Source of the DNA: Roseibium sp. TrichSKD4
GTDB lineage: Bacteria > Pseudomonadota > Alphaproteobacteria > Rhizobiales > Stappiaceae
Assembly: GCF_000148725.1 (NCBI RefSeq)
Contig: NZ_GL476307.1
Location: 62,001 to 126,000, forward strand
DNA: 64,000 nucleotides
Direction of reading: 5' to 3'
In this document: positions 38,596 to 47,788 of the stretch, one piece after another
How positions within the stretch are numbered: the stretch's first letter is position 1
Layout: each line of letters begins with the position of its first letter
Position numbers and translations under genes: made by a program
Notes under the pieces: generated by a model
Database searches by the model: none
Told to the model about the DNA's origin: nothing
What the model saw: only the letters and a program-made list of their open reading frames with translations

Positions 38596-39387
38596 CTACT
38601 TGGCTGCAACCCAGTTTGGTTTCCGTTTGTCAAAAAAGGCTGAAATGCCTTCGTGAGCTTCCGGCGTTTCCCATGTGTCGGCCAACTGTTGGATCGTGTC
38701 GTCGATCACGTCGTCGGAGATGATCGGGCCAAGGGAGCGGGCGAGTGCCTTTGAGGCTGCGACGGCTGCCGGGGCAGCGCCGAGATAAGGTTTGATTTCC
38801 CGCTCTATGGCTTCGTCAAGCTCTGCGGCGAGGACGACCTTGGAAACCAGATCGAGCTCCTTCGCCTCTTCTGCGCCGAAAATCCGCGCCGACATGAAGA
38901 CGCGCCGCGCCTTGCCTTCGCCCATACGTGCCAAAACATAGGGGCTGATGGTCGCCGGAATGAGGCCGAGGCGGACTTCTGTCAGGCCGAACTTCGCCGT
39001 ATCGACCGCGACCACCGTGTCGCAGACGCTCATCATGCCCATGCCGCCGCCAAAGGCCAGCCCTTGGACCCGACCGATCAGCGGTTTTTCAAGCTCATTG
39101 AGCGCGCGAAGCATCATGGCTAGCTTGCGGGCTTCCGACATGCGAGTCTTGCGATCTGCATGAAACTGTTCGCGCATCCAGCCAAGATCACCGCCGGCGC
39201 AAAAACTCTCGCCAGTCCCGGTCAGAACCACGACCCGAATTGTGTCGTCCGCATTGATCTGATCCGCTGCCGCGGTCAATTCGTTGATCATTTGGGCGGA
39301 CAGGGAATTGTGTTTTTCGGGCCGGTTGAGCGACAAGCTGGCAACGCCGCGGTCGTCAATGGTCAGGGCGATTGTTTCAAAGCTCAT
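38596..39387 (-). CDS. liuC: Enoyl-CoA hydratase family, probable methylglutaconyl-CoA hydratase
   Basis: 263 residues, crotonase fold. The oxyanion-hole segment is FCAGGDLGWMREQ near 61 and the catalytic-region Glu is in LTEVRLGLIPATI near 135. In this operon it most likely hydrates 3-methylglutaconyl-CoA to HMG-CoA in leucine breakdown. ATG overlaps the HMG-CoA lyase stop by four bases. Specificity is inferred from neighbours. Confidence 0.88.
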   Translation of the reverse strand: MSFETIALTIDDRGVASLSLNRPEKHNSLSAQMINELTAAADQINADDTIRVVVLTGTGESFCAGGDLGWMREQFHADRKTRMSEARKLAMMLRALNELEKPLIGRVQGLAFGGGMGMMSVCDTVVAVDTAKFGLTEVRLGLIPATISPYVLARMGEGKARRVFMSARIFGAEEAKELDLVSKVVLAAELDEAIEREIKPYLGAAPAAVAASKALARSLGPIISDDVIDDTIQQLADTWETPEAHEGISAFFDKRKPNWVAAK

Positions 39388-40244
39388 GGGTTGTCACTCC
39401 GCAATGTTTTTGCAAAGGCGGCGGCACTTTCCAGTTTTTGCAGGTCGAGTCCGGTCTCAAACCCTCTTGATTGCATCAGGTGAGCCACGGCTTCTGTTGC
39501 GACATTTCCCTTTGCGCCAGGTGCATAGGGACAGCCACCCAGGCCGCCGATGGCCGTATCGAAGGTGCGAAGACCTTTTTCAAGGCTGACTTCGATATTA
39601 GCGAGCGCATTGCCTTTGGTGTCGTGATAGTGACCGGCGAGCTTGTCTGCCGGAACTTCATTCAGGACCGCATCCAACATGCGGGCGATTGTCTCGGGAG
39701 TTCCCGCGCCAATCGTATCGCCAAGCGAAATTTCGTAGCACCCAAGCTCAAACAACATCGTAGCTACACGTACGACATCTGCAGGGTCGGTGGGGCCATC
39801 ATAAGGGCAGTCGGTGACGCAGGAGACGTAGCCGCGCACCGGGATTTCATCGTGCTGAGCCTTTTCCAGCAGCGGTTTGAAGCGTTCAATGCTCTCGTCA
39901 ATTGAGCAATTGATATTCTTCTTTGAAAAGCCTTCCGAGGCGGAGCCGAAGATCGCGACTTCATCGGTCAAGGCGCGTTTGGCGGCGCTATAGCCTTTGA
40001 CGTTCGGGGTCAGGACGGCATAGGTCACGGCAGGATGCCGGTAAATGCCTTCCATGACATCCGTGGCGTCGGCCATTTGGGGCACCCATTTCGGACTGAC
40101 AAAGCTTGTCACTTCAATCTTGCGAAAGCCACAGTCAGACAACTGATCCACCAGTTTGATCTTGTCGTCAGTGGCAACAAAGACCTTCTCGTTTTGCAGG
40201 CCATCGCGCGGCCCCATTTCAAAGATTGTGACAAAGTCCGTCAT
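39384..40244 (-). CDS. mvaB: Hydroxymethylglutaryl-CoA lyase
   Basis: 286 residues, TIM barrel of the HMGL/isopropylmalate synthase family. EMGPRDGLQNEKVFV near 9-23 holds the catalytic Arg/Asp, GHYHDTKGNALAN near 230 the metal-binding histidines, and GGLGGCPYAPGAKGN near 258 the signature loop with the active-site Cys. Splits HMG-CoA into acetyl-CoA and acetoacetate, the last step of leucine degradation. Confidence 0.95.
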   Translation of the reverse strand: MTDFVTIFEMGPRDGLQNEKVFVATDDKIKLVDQLSDCGFRKIEVTSFVSPKWVPQMADATDVMEGIYRHPAVTYAVLTPNVKGYSAAKRALTDEVAIFGSASEGFSKKNINCSIDESIERFKPLLEKAQHDEIPVRGYVSCVTDCPYDGPTDPADVVRVATMLFELGCYEISLGDTIGAGTPETIARMLDAVLNEVPADKLAGHYHDTKGNALANIEVSLEKGLRTFDTAIGGLGGCPYAPGAKGNVATEAVAHLMQSRGFETGLDLQKLESAAAFAKTLRSDNP

Positions 40245-40250
40245 CTTGGG

Positions 40251-41891
40251 TCAGCTTTCATTCTCGGTAGCAGCACGGGCGCGCAGTTCACGGCGGATCA
40301 CTTTGCCAGTCGTGGTCATGGGAAGGGCATCAACGAAGGCAACTTCGCGCGGGTATTCGTGAGCTGCCAGTCTTGTTTTGACGAACTTGGCGATCTCATC
40401 GCCTAGGTCCGCGCTTGCCTCATGCTCTTGTTTCAAAACGATATAGGCCTTGACGATTTCCGTGCGCTGCGGATCAGGCTTGCCCACCACGCCGGCCATG
40501 GCGACTGCTGGATGTTGCAAGAGGCAGTCCTCGATTTCACCTGGCCCGATGCGATAGCCTGAGGACGTGATGACATCATCATCTCGTCCGACAAAGCGGA
40601 TCCAACCGTCCTTGTCCATCACGCCGGTATCACCGGTCAAAAGCCAGTCGCCTGCGAACTTTTTAGCCGTTGCGTCCTCGTTGTTCCAGTAGCCAAGGAA
40701 CATGACCGGGTCGGGGCGTTTGACGGCGATGTTTCCTTGCTCGCTTCTGGGGAGTTCGACACCTTTGTCGTCGACAATTGCAAGCGTATGTCCGGGAGCA
40801 GCGCGGCCCATGATGCCGGGCCGCCCCTCCATGATCTTCGCGCAGCTGGAAACGATCATGTTGCACTCGGTCTGGCCATAGAACTCATTGATTGTCAGGC
40901 CGAAGGTCTTGCGGCCCCAGTCGATCAGTTCCTTGCCGAGGGTTTCACCGCCAGAGGCTACGGACCGGAGGTCCAGCGACCAGCACTCTCGGGGATTGTC
41001 CACTTGCCGCATCATCTTCAAAGCGGTTGGTGGCAGGAAGGTGTTTCGGATCTTCTGATCCTGCAGCAGCTGGAAGGCCGCTTCTGCGGTAAATTTCTTG
41101 AAACGGCAGGCGACGACAGGAACGCCGAGATAAAGCGCTGGCATCAAGACATCCAGCAAGCCGCCGATCCAGGCCCAGTCCGCCGGGGTCCAGATACGGT
41201 CACCCGGTTGGCCGAGAAAGTCGTGGCTCATCTCAACGCCGGGAAGGTGGCCCAGTAACACCCGATGGGCGTGCAGTGCGCCTTTGGGCTGACCAGTGGT
41301 CCCGGATGTGTAGATGATAATTGCGGGATCATTTGCGCGGGTTTGCACCGGGGTAAATTCGTTGCTTTGACCCTGCAGTGCGCCGTGCAGGTTTAGAGCG
41401 CCCCCCTGCTCGCCATCGGCACACAGAATGGTTGCCAGCTCCGGCAATTTTTCTCGCAAGTGCGCTAGTTTTTTAGCCCCCGCTTTATCCGTTACAACAG
41501 CTTTTGCACCTGAGTTTTGTAACCTGTAGAGAAGAGCTTCTTCGCCAAAGAGCGTAAAGAGCGGGATGGAGATTGCGGCTAGCTTCAAAGCCGCAATGTG
41601 TGTGATCGCTGTTTCGGGGCGCTGTGGCATCAAGACAGCGACGCGGTCTCCTGCATTTACACCTTGGCTTTTGAGGAGGTTCGCCAACCGGTTGGATTGG
41701 TCACGCAAGTCGCCATAGGTGAAACGGGAAACCGGGCCATCTTCTTCGGCATACGCCAGCGCTTCCCGGTCCGGGTCTTTTGTCGCCCAGTCATCACAAA
41801 TGGCCGCCCCGATGTTGAAGTGCTCGGGGATCGACCACTTGAACCGCTTGGTCAGGTCTTCATAGCTTCCGGCGTCAGGAAGCAGTCTCAT
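40251..41891 (-). CDS. AMP-dependent acyl-CoA synthetase
   Basis: About 546 residues, ANL superfamily. The nucleotide loop YTSGTTGQPKGALHAH is near 180, the hinge region GRDDDVITSSGYRIGPGEIE near 435 and the catalytic Lys in TTTGKVIRREL near 530. Activates a carboxylic acid to its CoA thioester; in this operon a branched short-chain acid or acetoacetate is plausible. The ATG at 41891 overlaps the biotin carboxylase stop by 17 bases, implying coupling; the longer frame to 41945 lies inside that gene. Confidence 0.9.
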   Translation of the reverse strand: MRLLPDAGSYEDLTKRFKWSIPEHFNIGAAICDDWATKDPDREALAYAEEDGPVSRFTYGDLRDQSNRLANLLKSQGVNAGDRVAVLMPQRPETAITHIAALKLAAISIPLFTLFGEEALLYRLQNSGAKAVVTDKAGAKKLAHLREKLPELATILCADGEQGGALNLHGALQGQSNEFTPVQTRANDPAIIIYTSGTTGQPKGALHAHRVLLGHLPGVEMSHDFLGQPGDRIWTPADWAWIGGLLDVLMPALYLGVPVVACRFKKFTAEAAFQLLQDQKIRNTFLPPTALKMMRQVDNPRECWSLDLRSVASGGETLGKELIDWGRKTFGLTINEFYGQTECNMIVSSCAKIMEGRPGIMGRAAPGHTLAIVDDKGVELPRSEQGNIAVKRPDPVMFLGYWNNEDATAKKFAGDWLLTGDTGVMDKDGWIRFVGRDDDVITSSGYRIGPGEIEDCLLQHPAVAMAGVVGKPDPQRTEIVKAYIVLKQEHEASADLGDEIAKFVKTRLAAHEYPREVAFVDALPMTTTGKVIRRELRARAATENES

Positions 41892-43869
41892 TGCTTGCCT
41901 CCAGCGCCAGAAGAACTGTTCCATCCAGAACCTGTTCGCCCGCATCCGCCATGACTTCGGCGATAATGCCGTCGCGCGGAGCTTTCAGAGTATGCTCCAT
42001 CTTCATGGCTTCCAGGATCACCAATGGCTGGTCCTTGGTGACGGCGTCACCGGCGGACGCATTCAGAACTTTGACCAAGCCCGGCATCGGGGCGATGATC
42101 TGATCTCCGGCTTCGCCTGCATCGTCGTCTGAGCTCATGACATCTGGCAGCACAATCGAATAGGCGTGTCCGCCAAGGAAAACTGTCAGATCGTTGTCGG
42201 ACCGCACCACAACAGCTAACTTGCGCCCACCATCCCGCACATATGTGAATTTCGAACCGTCTATCGAAATCAGCTTATAGGTGGCAGGTGTCTCTCCAAG
42301 GTGAACCGCATATTCGTGATCGCCCAGAACCTGAACTTCCACATCCTGCCGGTCACCTGCGACTTCCATCAAGGCAAATTGGCGGGATGCACTCCAGATG
42401 CGCCATCCGGCCAAAGCGTCAAATGGGTCACTGCTCTTTGGAGCTTTTGTGAGGCCAAGGGCGGTCAGGGCTGCCAGAGCCAATGCGTCTTCCGGCATAT
42501 CAGGCTCTGAAACCAGGCTTTCCAGATCCCGATCAATCAGGCCTGTGTCGACGTCGCCTTTGGCAAAGCCTTCGTGACGGCAAAGTGCGGTAAGGAAACC
42601 TGCATTGGTCACGCAGCCTGCGACTTTGGTCGCCTCAAGGCTTGCCAGCAATTGTCCGAGTGCAGCTTCACGGTTAGGGCCATGGACGATCACCTTGGCA
42701 ATCATTGGGTCGTAGAACGGGCTGATTTCGTCGCCGGGGCGCACGCCGCTGTCAACACGGGCTTGCTCGTCAGGAAGGTTGAGGTGCGTGAGTGTGCCGA
42801 TGGCGGGCAGGAAGCCTTTTGGAGCGTCTTCCGCGTAAAGGCGGGCTTCAAAAGCATGGCCGGAGAAGGTGATGTCGCCCTGCGTTTTGGGCAAGGGTTT
42901 GCCGCTGGCAACAAGCAGCTGCCACTCGACAAGGTCCTCGCCGGTGATCATTTCCGTAACCGGGTGCTCCACCTGAAGACGGGTGTTCATTTCCATGAAA
43001 TAGAAGCGGTCTGCGCGCAGGCCCTCGGAAACATCAACGATGAACTCGATCGTGCCTGCGCCGGCATAGTTGATGGCTTTGGCGGCCTTCACGGCAGCCT
43101 CACCCATCGCCTTGCGCATGTCTTCGGGCATGTCGGGGGCTGGGGCTTCCTCGATCACCTTCTGGTGACGGCGTTGCAAGGAGCAGTCGCGTTCAAACAG
43201 GTGAACCGCATTGCCATGCTTGTCGCCGAAAACCTGAATTTCAATGTGACGGGGCTTTGCGACATATTTCTCGATCAAAACCCGGCCATCGCCGAAACTC
43301 GCTTCGCCTTCGCGCTGCGCGGAGGAGAGCGCGCTCATGAACTCGTCCGGATGGTCAACGCGGCGCATGCCCTTGCCGCCGCCGCCAGCGCGCGCCTTGA
43401 TGAGCACGGGATAGCCGATCTTGCCAGCCTGGATTTTCAGGAATCCTGCGTCCTGTGTTTCCCGGTGATAACCGGGAACGACCGGAACGCCTGCCTTTTC
43501 CATCAGGGCCTTTGCTGCGTCCTTTAGGCCCATGGCACGAATGGAGTCAGCGCTTGGCCCTATAAAAGTGATCCCGGCTGCGTCCAGCGCATCCACGAAG
43601 TCTGGATTTTCGGAAAGGAAACCATAACCGGGGTGGACGGCTTCCGCGCCGCTTTTCCGGCAAACGTCGATCAGGGTTTCAACCTTGAGATAGCTCTCAG
43701 AAACTGGAGCGGGGCCGATGCGATAGGCTTCGTCCGCCATCGCCACATGTTTGGAACCTGCATCGGCGTCAGAATACACAGCAACGGTCTTGATGCCGAG
43801 GCGTTTGGCGGTTTCCATGACCCGACAGGCGATTTCTCCGCGATTGGCAATGAGGATCTTCTTGAACAT
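41875..43869 (-). CDS. mccA: Methylcrotonyl-CoA carboxylase, biotin-containing alpha subunit
   Basis: 664 residues. Order: biotin carboxylase domain from FKKILIANRGEIACRVM (1-450) with ATP-grasp GGGGKGMRRV near 160 and catalytic EMNTRLQVEHPVTE near 280; a linker; and a C-terminal biotinyl domain with the biotin Lys in LEAMKMEHTL near 623. AGGAG precedes the ATG at 43869. Works with the carboxyltransferase subunit encoded upstream, from which it is separated by an ASCH-domain gene. Confidence 0.94.
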   Translation of the reverse strand: MFKKILIANRGEIACRVMETAKRLGIKTVAVYSDADAGSKHVAMADEAYRIGPAPVSESYLKVETLIDVCRKSGAEAVHPGYGFLSENPDFVDALDAAGITFIGPSADSIRAMGLKDAAKALMEKAGVPVVPGYHRETQDAGFLKIQAGKIGYPVLIKARAGGGGKGMRRVDHPDEFMSALSSAQREGEASFGDGRVLIEKYVAKPRHIEIQVFGDKHGNAVHLFERDCSLQRRHQKVIEEAPAPDMPEDMRKAMGEAAVKAAKAINYAGAGTIEFIVDVSEGLRADRFYFMEMNTRLQVEHPVTEMITGEDLVEWQLLVASGKPLPKTQGDITFSGHAFEARLYAEDAPKGFLPAIGTLTHLNLPDEQARVDSGVRPGDEISPFYDPMIAKVIVHGPNREAALGQLLASLEATKVAGCVTNAGFLTALCRHEGFAKGDVDTGLIDRDLESLVSEPDMPEDALALAALTALGLTKAPKSSDPFDALAGWRIWSASRQFALMEVAGDRQDVEVQVLGDHEYAVHLGETPATYKLISIDGSKFTYVRDGGRKLAVVVRSDNDLTVFLGGHAYSIVLPDVMSSDDDAGEAGDQIIAPMPGLVKVLNASAGDAVTKDQPLVILEAMKMEHTLKAPRDGIIAEVMADAGEQVLDGTVLLALEASNETAS

Positions 43870-43870
43870 T

Positions 43871-44293
43871 TTAGTTGGCTCCTCGTTGCAGGTCTTCAAT
43901 CAGTTTGAAACGTTCGCAGACCAATTCCATTTCTTCGGTACAGCCGCCATTGCGCTCGAAATAGGCTCGGTGATCTTTGCGCCAGCCTTCAAGTGTTTCA
44001 TTCTCGCCCTCAGCAAGCGCGAAGCTCTCATCGACATCGCAGAACCGGCGAATAATCACCTCAACAGTTTCGATGACAAGGGCTGGCCGACCATCCCAAT
44101 GCAGGGAAATGTCTTTTCGACCCACAACCGGCAGTGCCTCGCCGCCTTCTTGAAAATCATGCAATGCACCGCAAGTTGCCGTTTTTTTGCCAGCGCGAAC
44201 CAAAGACAACAGCTCTTCGCAAAGGGCTTCGCTGTCACCGAAGGTAAAGGTTTCAGCGTCCGGATATCTGGTTTTTAGTTGTTCCAAAGTCAT
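43871..44293 (-). CDS. ASCH domain protein
   Basis: 140 residues, single ASCH domain of the PUA-like fold: TFGDSEALCEELLSLVRAGKKTATCG near 16-41 and a GRKDISLHWDGRPALVIETVEV strand set near 58-80. These domains bind RNA or modified nucleosides; some cleave acylated cytidines (amidohydrolase activity in YqfB-like members). The ATG at 44293 is 4 bases after the carboxyltransferase stop, and the stop nearly abuts the alpha subunit gene, so it sits inside the carboxylase operon. Why is unclear. Confidence 0.85.
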   Translation of the reverse strand: MTLEQLKTRYPDAETFTFGDSEALCEELLSLVRAGKKTATCGALHDFQEGGEALPVVGRKDISLHWDGRPALVIETVEVIIRRFCDVDESFALAEGENETLEGWRKDHRAYFERNGGCTEEMELVCERFKLIEDLQRGAN

Positions 44294-44297
44294 GGCC

Positions 44298-45905
44298 TTA
44301 CATCCGGAACAGGCCGAAGCGCGTGTCTTCGATTGGGGCGTTGAGGGCTGCAGAGAGGGAGAGACCCAGAATATCGCGCGTCTTGCGCGGGTCGATGATG
44401 CCATCATCCCACAGGCGGGCCGTGGCATAGAGCGGGTGTCCCTGTTCCTCAAATTGATCGATGATCGGTTGCTTGAACGCGGCCTCTTCGTCCGTTGACC
44501 AGCCGCCGCCCTTGCGCTCAATGCCGTCGCGGCGAACTGTGGCTAGAACACCTGCGGCCTGCTCGCCGCCCATGACTGAGATCCGAGAGTTCGGCCACGT
44601 CCACAAGAAGCGCGGATTATAGGCGCGGCCACACATGCCATAGTTACCCGCGCCAAAGGAGCCGCCGACCAGCATGGTGATTTTGGGAACTGATGTTGTG
44701 GCGACGGCTGTCACCAATTTGGCACCGTCCTTTGCTATGCCCCCGCTTTCGTAGGTTCGGCCAACCATGAAGCCGGTGATGTTCTGCAGGAAGACCAGCG
44801 GGATCTTTCGTTGCGAGCACAGCTCGACGAAATGCGCGCCCTTGACTGCACTTTCAGAGAAGAGAACGCCATTGTTGGCGATGATCCCGACCGGCATGCC
44901 GTGGATATGGGCAAAGCCGCAGACCAAGGTCGTGCCATAACGGGCCTTGAACTCGTCAAATCGGGAGCCGTCCACGACGCGGGCAATCACTTCGCGAATG
45001 TCGTAAGGCGTTTTAAGGTCTGCGGGCACAACACCGAGAATTTCGTCCGGATCGTAGAGCGGGTCTTCTGGTGTCTGAAGGGCAACATCGGCGAATTTTT
45101 CGCGGTTGAGGTTGGCAACAGCTCGCCGGGCCAAGGCGAGAGCGTGCGCATCGTCGCGGGCCAAATGATCGGCAACACCGGAAAGTCGTGTGTGGACATC
45201 GCCGCCACCAAGGTCTTCTGCCGTCACTTCCTCGCCGGTGGCCGCTTTAACCAGCGGTGGGCCAGCCAGGAAAATCGTGCCTTGGTTCTTCACGATGATC
45301 GTCTCATCGGACATGGCCGGAACATAAGCACCGCCTGCCGTGCAGGAGCCCATGACGACCGCGATCTGCGCAATGCCTTTCGCTGACATGTTGGCCTGAT
45401 TGTAGAAAATCCGCCCGAAATGGTCCTTGTCCGGGAAGACCTCGTCCTGATTGGGCAGGTTTGCGCCGCCTGAATCCACCAGATAGATGCAGGGCAGATT
45501 GTTCTGCTCAGCGATTTCTTGAGCGCGGAGGTGCTTTTTCACTGAAAGCGGATAGTAGGTGCCACCTTTGACGGTGGCGTCGTTGGCGAGGATCATCACT
45601 TCCTGGCCTTCCACCCGCCCGATACCCGCAATCATGCCAGCTGCCGGAGCTGCGCCATCATACATGCCATGTGCGGCCATCATCCCAACTTCCATAAACG
45701 GAGAGCCGGGATCAAGCAGGCGAGAGACACGCTCGCGCGGCAGGATCTTGCCACGAGAAACATGACGGTCTCGCGAAGCTGCGCCCCCACCATCAAGGGC
45801 CGTTTGAGCGGCTGCCTTGATTTCAGCCATGGCAGTTTCATGGGCTTTTTTGTTGGCCGTGAAGGTTTCACTGCGCGAAGACAGGCTGGACTTCAGGATG
45901 CTCAT
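44298..45905 (-). CDS. mccB: Methylcrotonyl-CoA carboxylase, carboxyltransferase beta subunit
   Basis: 535 residues, full length. Two crotonase-like halves: acyl-CoA binding around [20 protein letters not shown] near 50 and [15 protein letters not shown] near 195, and carboxybiotin binding around [11 protein letters not shown] near 375 and [20 protein letters not shown] near 425. Carboxylates 3-methylcrotonyl-CoA in leucine degradation. Its ATG overlaps the TetR-regulator stop (ATGA). Leucine-pathway assignment is supported by HMG-CoA lyase and the hydratase in the same operon. Confidence 0.95.
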   Translation of the reverse strand: MSILKSSLSSRSETFTANKKAHETAMAEIKAAAQTALDGGGAASRDRHVSRGKILPRERVSRLLDPGSPFMEVGMMAAHGMYDGAAPAAGMIAGIGRVEGQEVMILANDATVKGGTYYPLSVKKHLRAQEIAEQNNLPCIYLVDSGGANLPNQDEVFPDKDHFGRIFYNQANMSAKGIAQIAVVMGSCTAGGAYVPAMSDETIIVKNQGTIFLAGPPLVKAATGEEVTAEDLGGGDVHTRLSGVADHLARDDAHALALARRAVANLNREKFADVALQTPEDPLYDPDEILGVVPADLKTPYDIREVIARVVDGSRFDEFKARYGTTLVCGFAHIHGMPVGIIANNGVLFSESAVKGAHFVELCSQRKIPLVFLQNITGFMVGRTYESGGIAKDGAKLVTAVATTSVPKITMLVGGSFGAGNYGMCGRAYNPRFLWTWPNSRISVMGGEQAAGVLATVRRDGIERKGGGWSTDEEAAFKQPIIDQFEEQGHPLYATARLWDDGIIDPRKTRDILGLSLSAALNAPIEDTRFGLFRM

Positions 45906-46537
45906 GACACCCGCTCTCCTATCGTGTTGGCGTTTGCCGCGCTGCCAACGGACCGTTGCACCAGCGCTGCGTAGAGATTTTCAATTTCAGTTGGGTCGAG
46001 AGCGCCGCCGGGCTGATACCAGCTGGGAATGCCGGTCAACATGGCGATGATGGCCCGTGTTGCGACCTTCGCGTCTTTAACCTGATACCGTCCGCTTTTT
46101 GCGCCTGCTGACAAGATATCCGTCAATATCGTTTCATAACGTCGGCGCTCAGCGCCAACTTGCTGGTAATTGTCCGGCTCAAGATTGCGCAGTTCCATGT
46201 AGGAGACAAAAACTTCGTCACGTTTTTCCAGGTGGTAACGAATATGAAAGCGGACGAATGTGTCGAGCGGGTCAGCGCCGGAAGATTTGTTTGCGGCTTC
46301 CCGCTCCCAAGCGGAGATCAGGTCGGCCATATGGGCCAACATAAGGTCTTTCAGGATATCTTGTTTGGTCGCGAAGTGATTGTAGAGGGCACCGGGCTGA
46401 ACGCCGACATTCTGTGCGACCTCGCGCATGGAAACAGCAGCGTAGCCATTCCGCGCAAACAGCTTCAGGGCAGCGGCGCGAACTTTCGCAGCCGTCTGCG
46501 TTCCCTTGGGCGTTGATTGTCTTGCAGGTGCGCTCAT
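45902..46537 (-). CDS. TetR family regulator of the leucine/isovalerate operon
   Basis: 211 residues. The helix-turn-helix is at about 17-55 ([20 protein letters not shown], then [20 protein letters not shown]), followed by an all-helical ligand domain. GGAGGG precedes the ATG at 46537; the longer frame to 46585 would begin within the operator. It is the first gene of the operon, so it probably autoregulates and represses the whole pathway, with an acyl-CoA as likely inducer. It may be functionally like LiuQ; that is inference. Confidence 0.9.
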   Translation of the reverse strand: MSAPARQSTPKGTQTAAKVRAAALKLFARNGYAAVSMREVAQNVGVQPGALYNHFATKQDILKDLMLAHMADLISAWEREAANKSSGADPLDTFVRFHIRYHLEKRDEVFVSYMELRNLEPDNYQQVGAERRRYETILTDILSAGAKSGRYQVKDAKVATRAIIAMLTGIPSWYQPGGALDPTEIENLYAALVQRSVGSAANANTIGERVS

Positions 46538-46562
46538 TTGCCCTCCATCATGCTGATAAATA

Positions 46563-46576
46563 AATGAACGTTCATT
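46563..46576. promoter_or_regulatory. Probable TetR operator
   Basis: A perfect 14-base palindrome, AATGAACGTTCATT, 26 bases before the TetR start. Size and symmetry fit TetR-family binding sites, and the TGAACG half-site recurs in operators of fatty acid and branched-chain regulators. Confidence 0.75.
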
Positions 46577-46716
46577 CATATTCAATCCAGAAATTTTCTC
46601 AAGAGCACTTTTGATCTGGCTAAATGTGTTTTCCGGATGGTGCTGTTACACAGCTGTTACAGTGACAATGTTCACACTAAACCAGTTTCAGGACGCATCG
46701 ACGCAAGGGAGTGAGG

Positions 46717-47625
46717 ATGACTGACGACAGTGCAAAAACCTGGGTTGAAGCTGAATGGGCCGACAGCCTGGATGAAGAACTGGAAATGGAAATTGACGAC
46801 AACCTGATCGCCAAGGATTTGGCTTTCATTTCCGAAAAAAAGCACAAGTCGACCCTTGATCGGAATACCTATTTTCATGAGTTGCTGCGCCTTCAGTCCG
46901 AGCTTGTGAAGCTTCAGGATTGGGTGCAGCACACGAATGAGAAAGTGGTCGTCATTTTTGAAGGCCGAGATGCCGCAGGCAAGGGCGGCGTGATCAAGCG
47001 GATTACCCAACGCCTGAACCCTCGTGTATGCCGGGTCGTAGCTTTGCCAGCGCCGAGCGAGCGTGAAAAATCCCAGTGGTACTTCCAGCGTTATGTACCC
47101 CATCTGCCAGCAGGCGGTGAAATCGTCCTTTTTGACCGGTCCTGGTACAACCGCTCTGGGGTTGAGCGGGTCATGGGTTTTGCAAATGAAAGTCAGGTCG
47201 AGGAGTTCTTCCACGATGTACCGGAGTTCGAGCGTATGCTCGTGCGGTCCGGAATTCGTTTGATTAAATACTGGTTCTCCATCACCGATGAAGAACAGCA
47301 GCTGCGCTTTTTAATGCGCGTGCATGACCCTTTGAAGCAGTGGAAGCTCTCTCCAATGGACCTGCAGTCTCGCATCCGCTGGGAAGATTATACCAAGGCA
47401 AAGGAAGAGACGTTTGAGCGAACGAACATTCCCGAAGCTCCATGGTTCATCGTGGAAGGCAACGACAAGAAGCGCGCGCGCCTGAACTGTATCAGCCATT
47501 TCCTGTCGATGTTGCCCTATCAGGAAATCCCGCATGATCCGATCTCACTGCCTGACCGCGTGTTCAATCCGGATTATGAGAGAAAGGTTCTGCCCGAGCA
47601 CCTCTATGTGCCGGAGAGGTTCTGA
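46717..47625 (+). CDS. ppk2: Polyphosphate kinase 2
   Basis: 302 residues, one-domain PPK2. Walker A is FEGRDAAGKGG near 82 and Walker B FDRSWYNRSGVERVMGF near 140, with the lid Arg-rich segment and the IRWEDYTKAKEETF C-terminal motif. Uses polyphosphate to phosphorylate nucleoside diphosphates (class I pattern). The ATG at 46717 has GGAG 6 bases upstream. Monocistronic, with a terminator after it. Confidence 0.94.
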   Translation: MTDDSAKTWVEAEWADSLDEELEMEIDDNLIAKDLAFISEKKHKSTLDRNTYFHELLRLQSELVKLQDWVQHTNEKVVVIFEGRDAAGKGGVIKRITQRLNPRVCRVVALPAPSEREKSQWYFQRYVPHLPAGGEIVLFDRSWYNRSGVERVMGFANESQVEEFFHDVPEFERMLVRSGIRLIKYWFSITDEEQQLRFLMRVHDPLKQWKLSPMDLQSRIRWEDYTKAKEETFERTNIPEAPWFIVEGNDKKRARLNCISHFLSMLPYQEIPHDPISLPDRVFNPDYERKVLPEHLYVPERF

Positions 47626-47651
47626 GCACGAGCCGCCGAAATATGATGGAT

Positions 47652-47673
47652 AGAGCGCTCGTTCGGGCGCTCT
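47652..47673 (+). terminator. Intrinsic terminator after ppk2
   Basis: Stem AGAGCGC/GCGCTCT with an 8-base loop, followed by TTCTGTTTC. Confidence 0.75.
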
Positions 47674-47788
47674 TTCTGTTTCAGGGGCACCTTTTGGAGA
47701 GCACTTCACAGTGGCGGGGGGGCTGATTTCTGGTCACCATGCTTTTCACCCGCTAAAACAAGTTCAGATCAAGGTAGGGGGCCATTTC

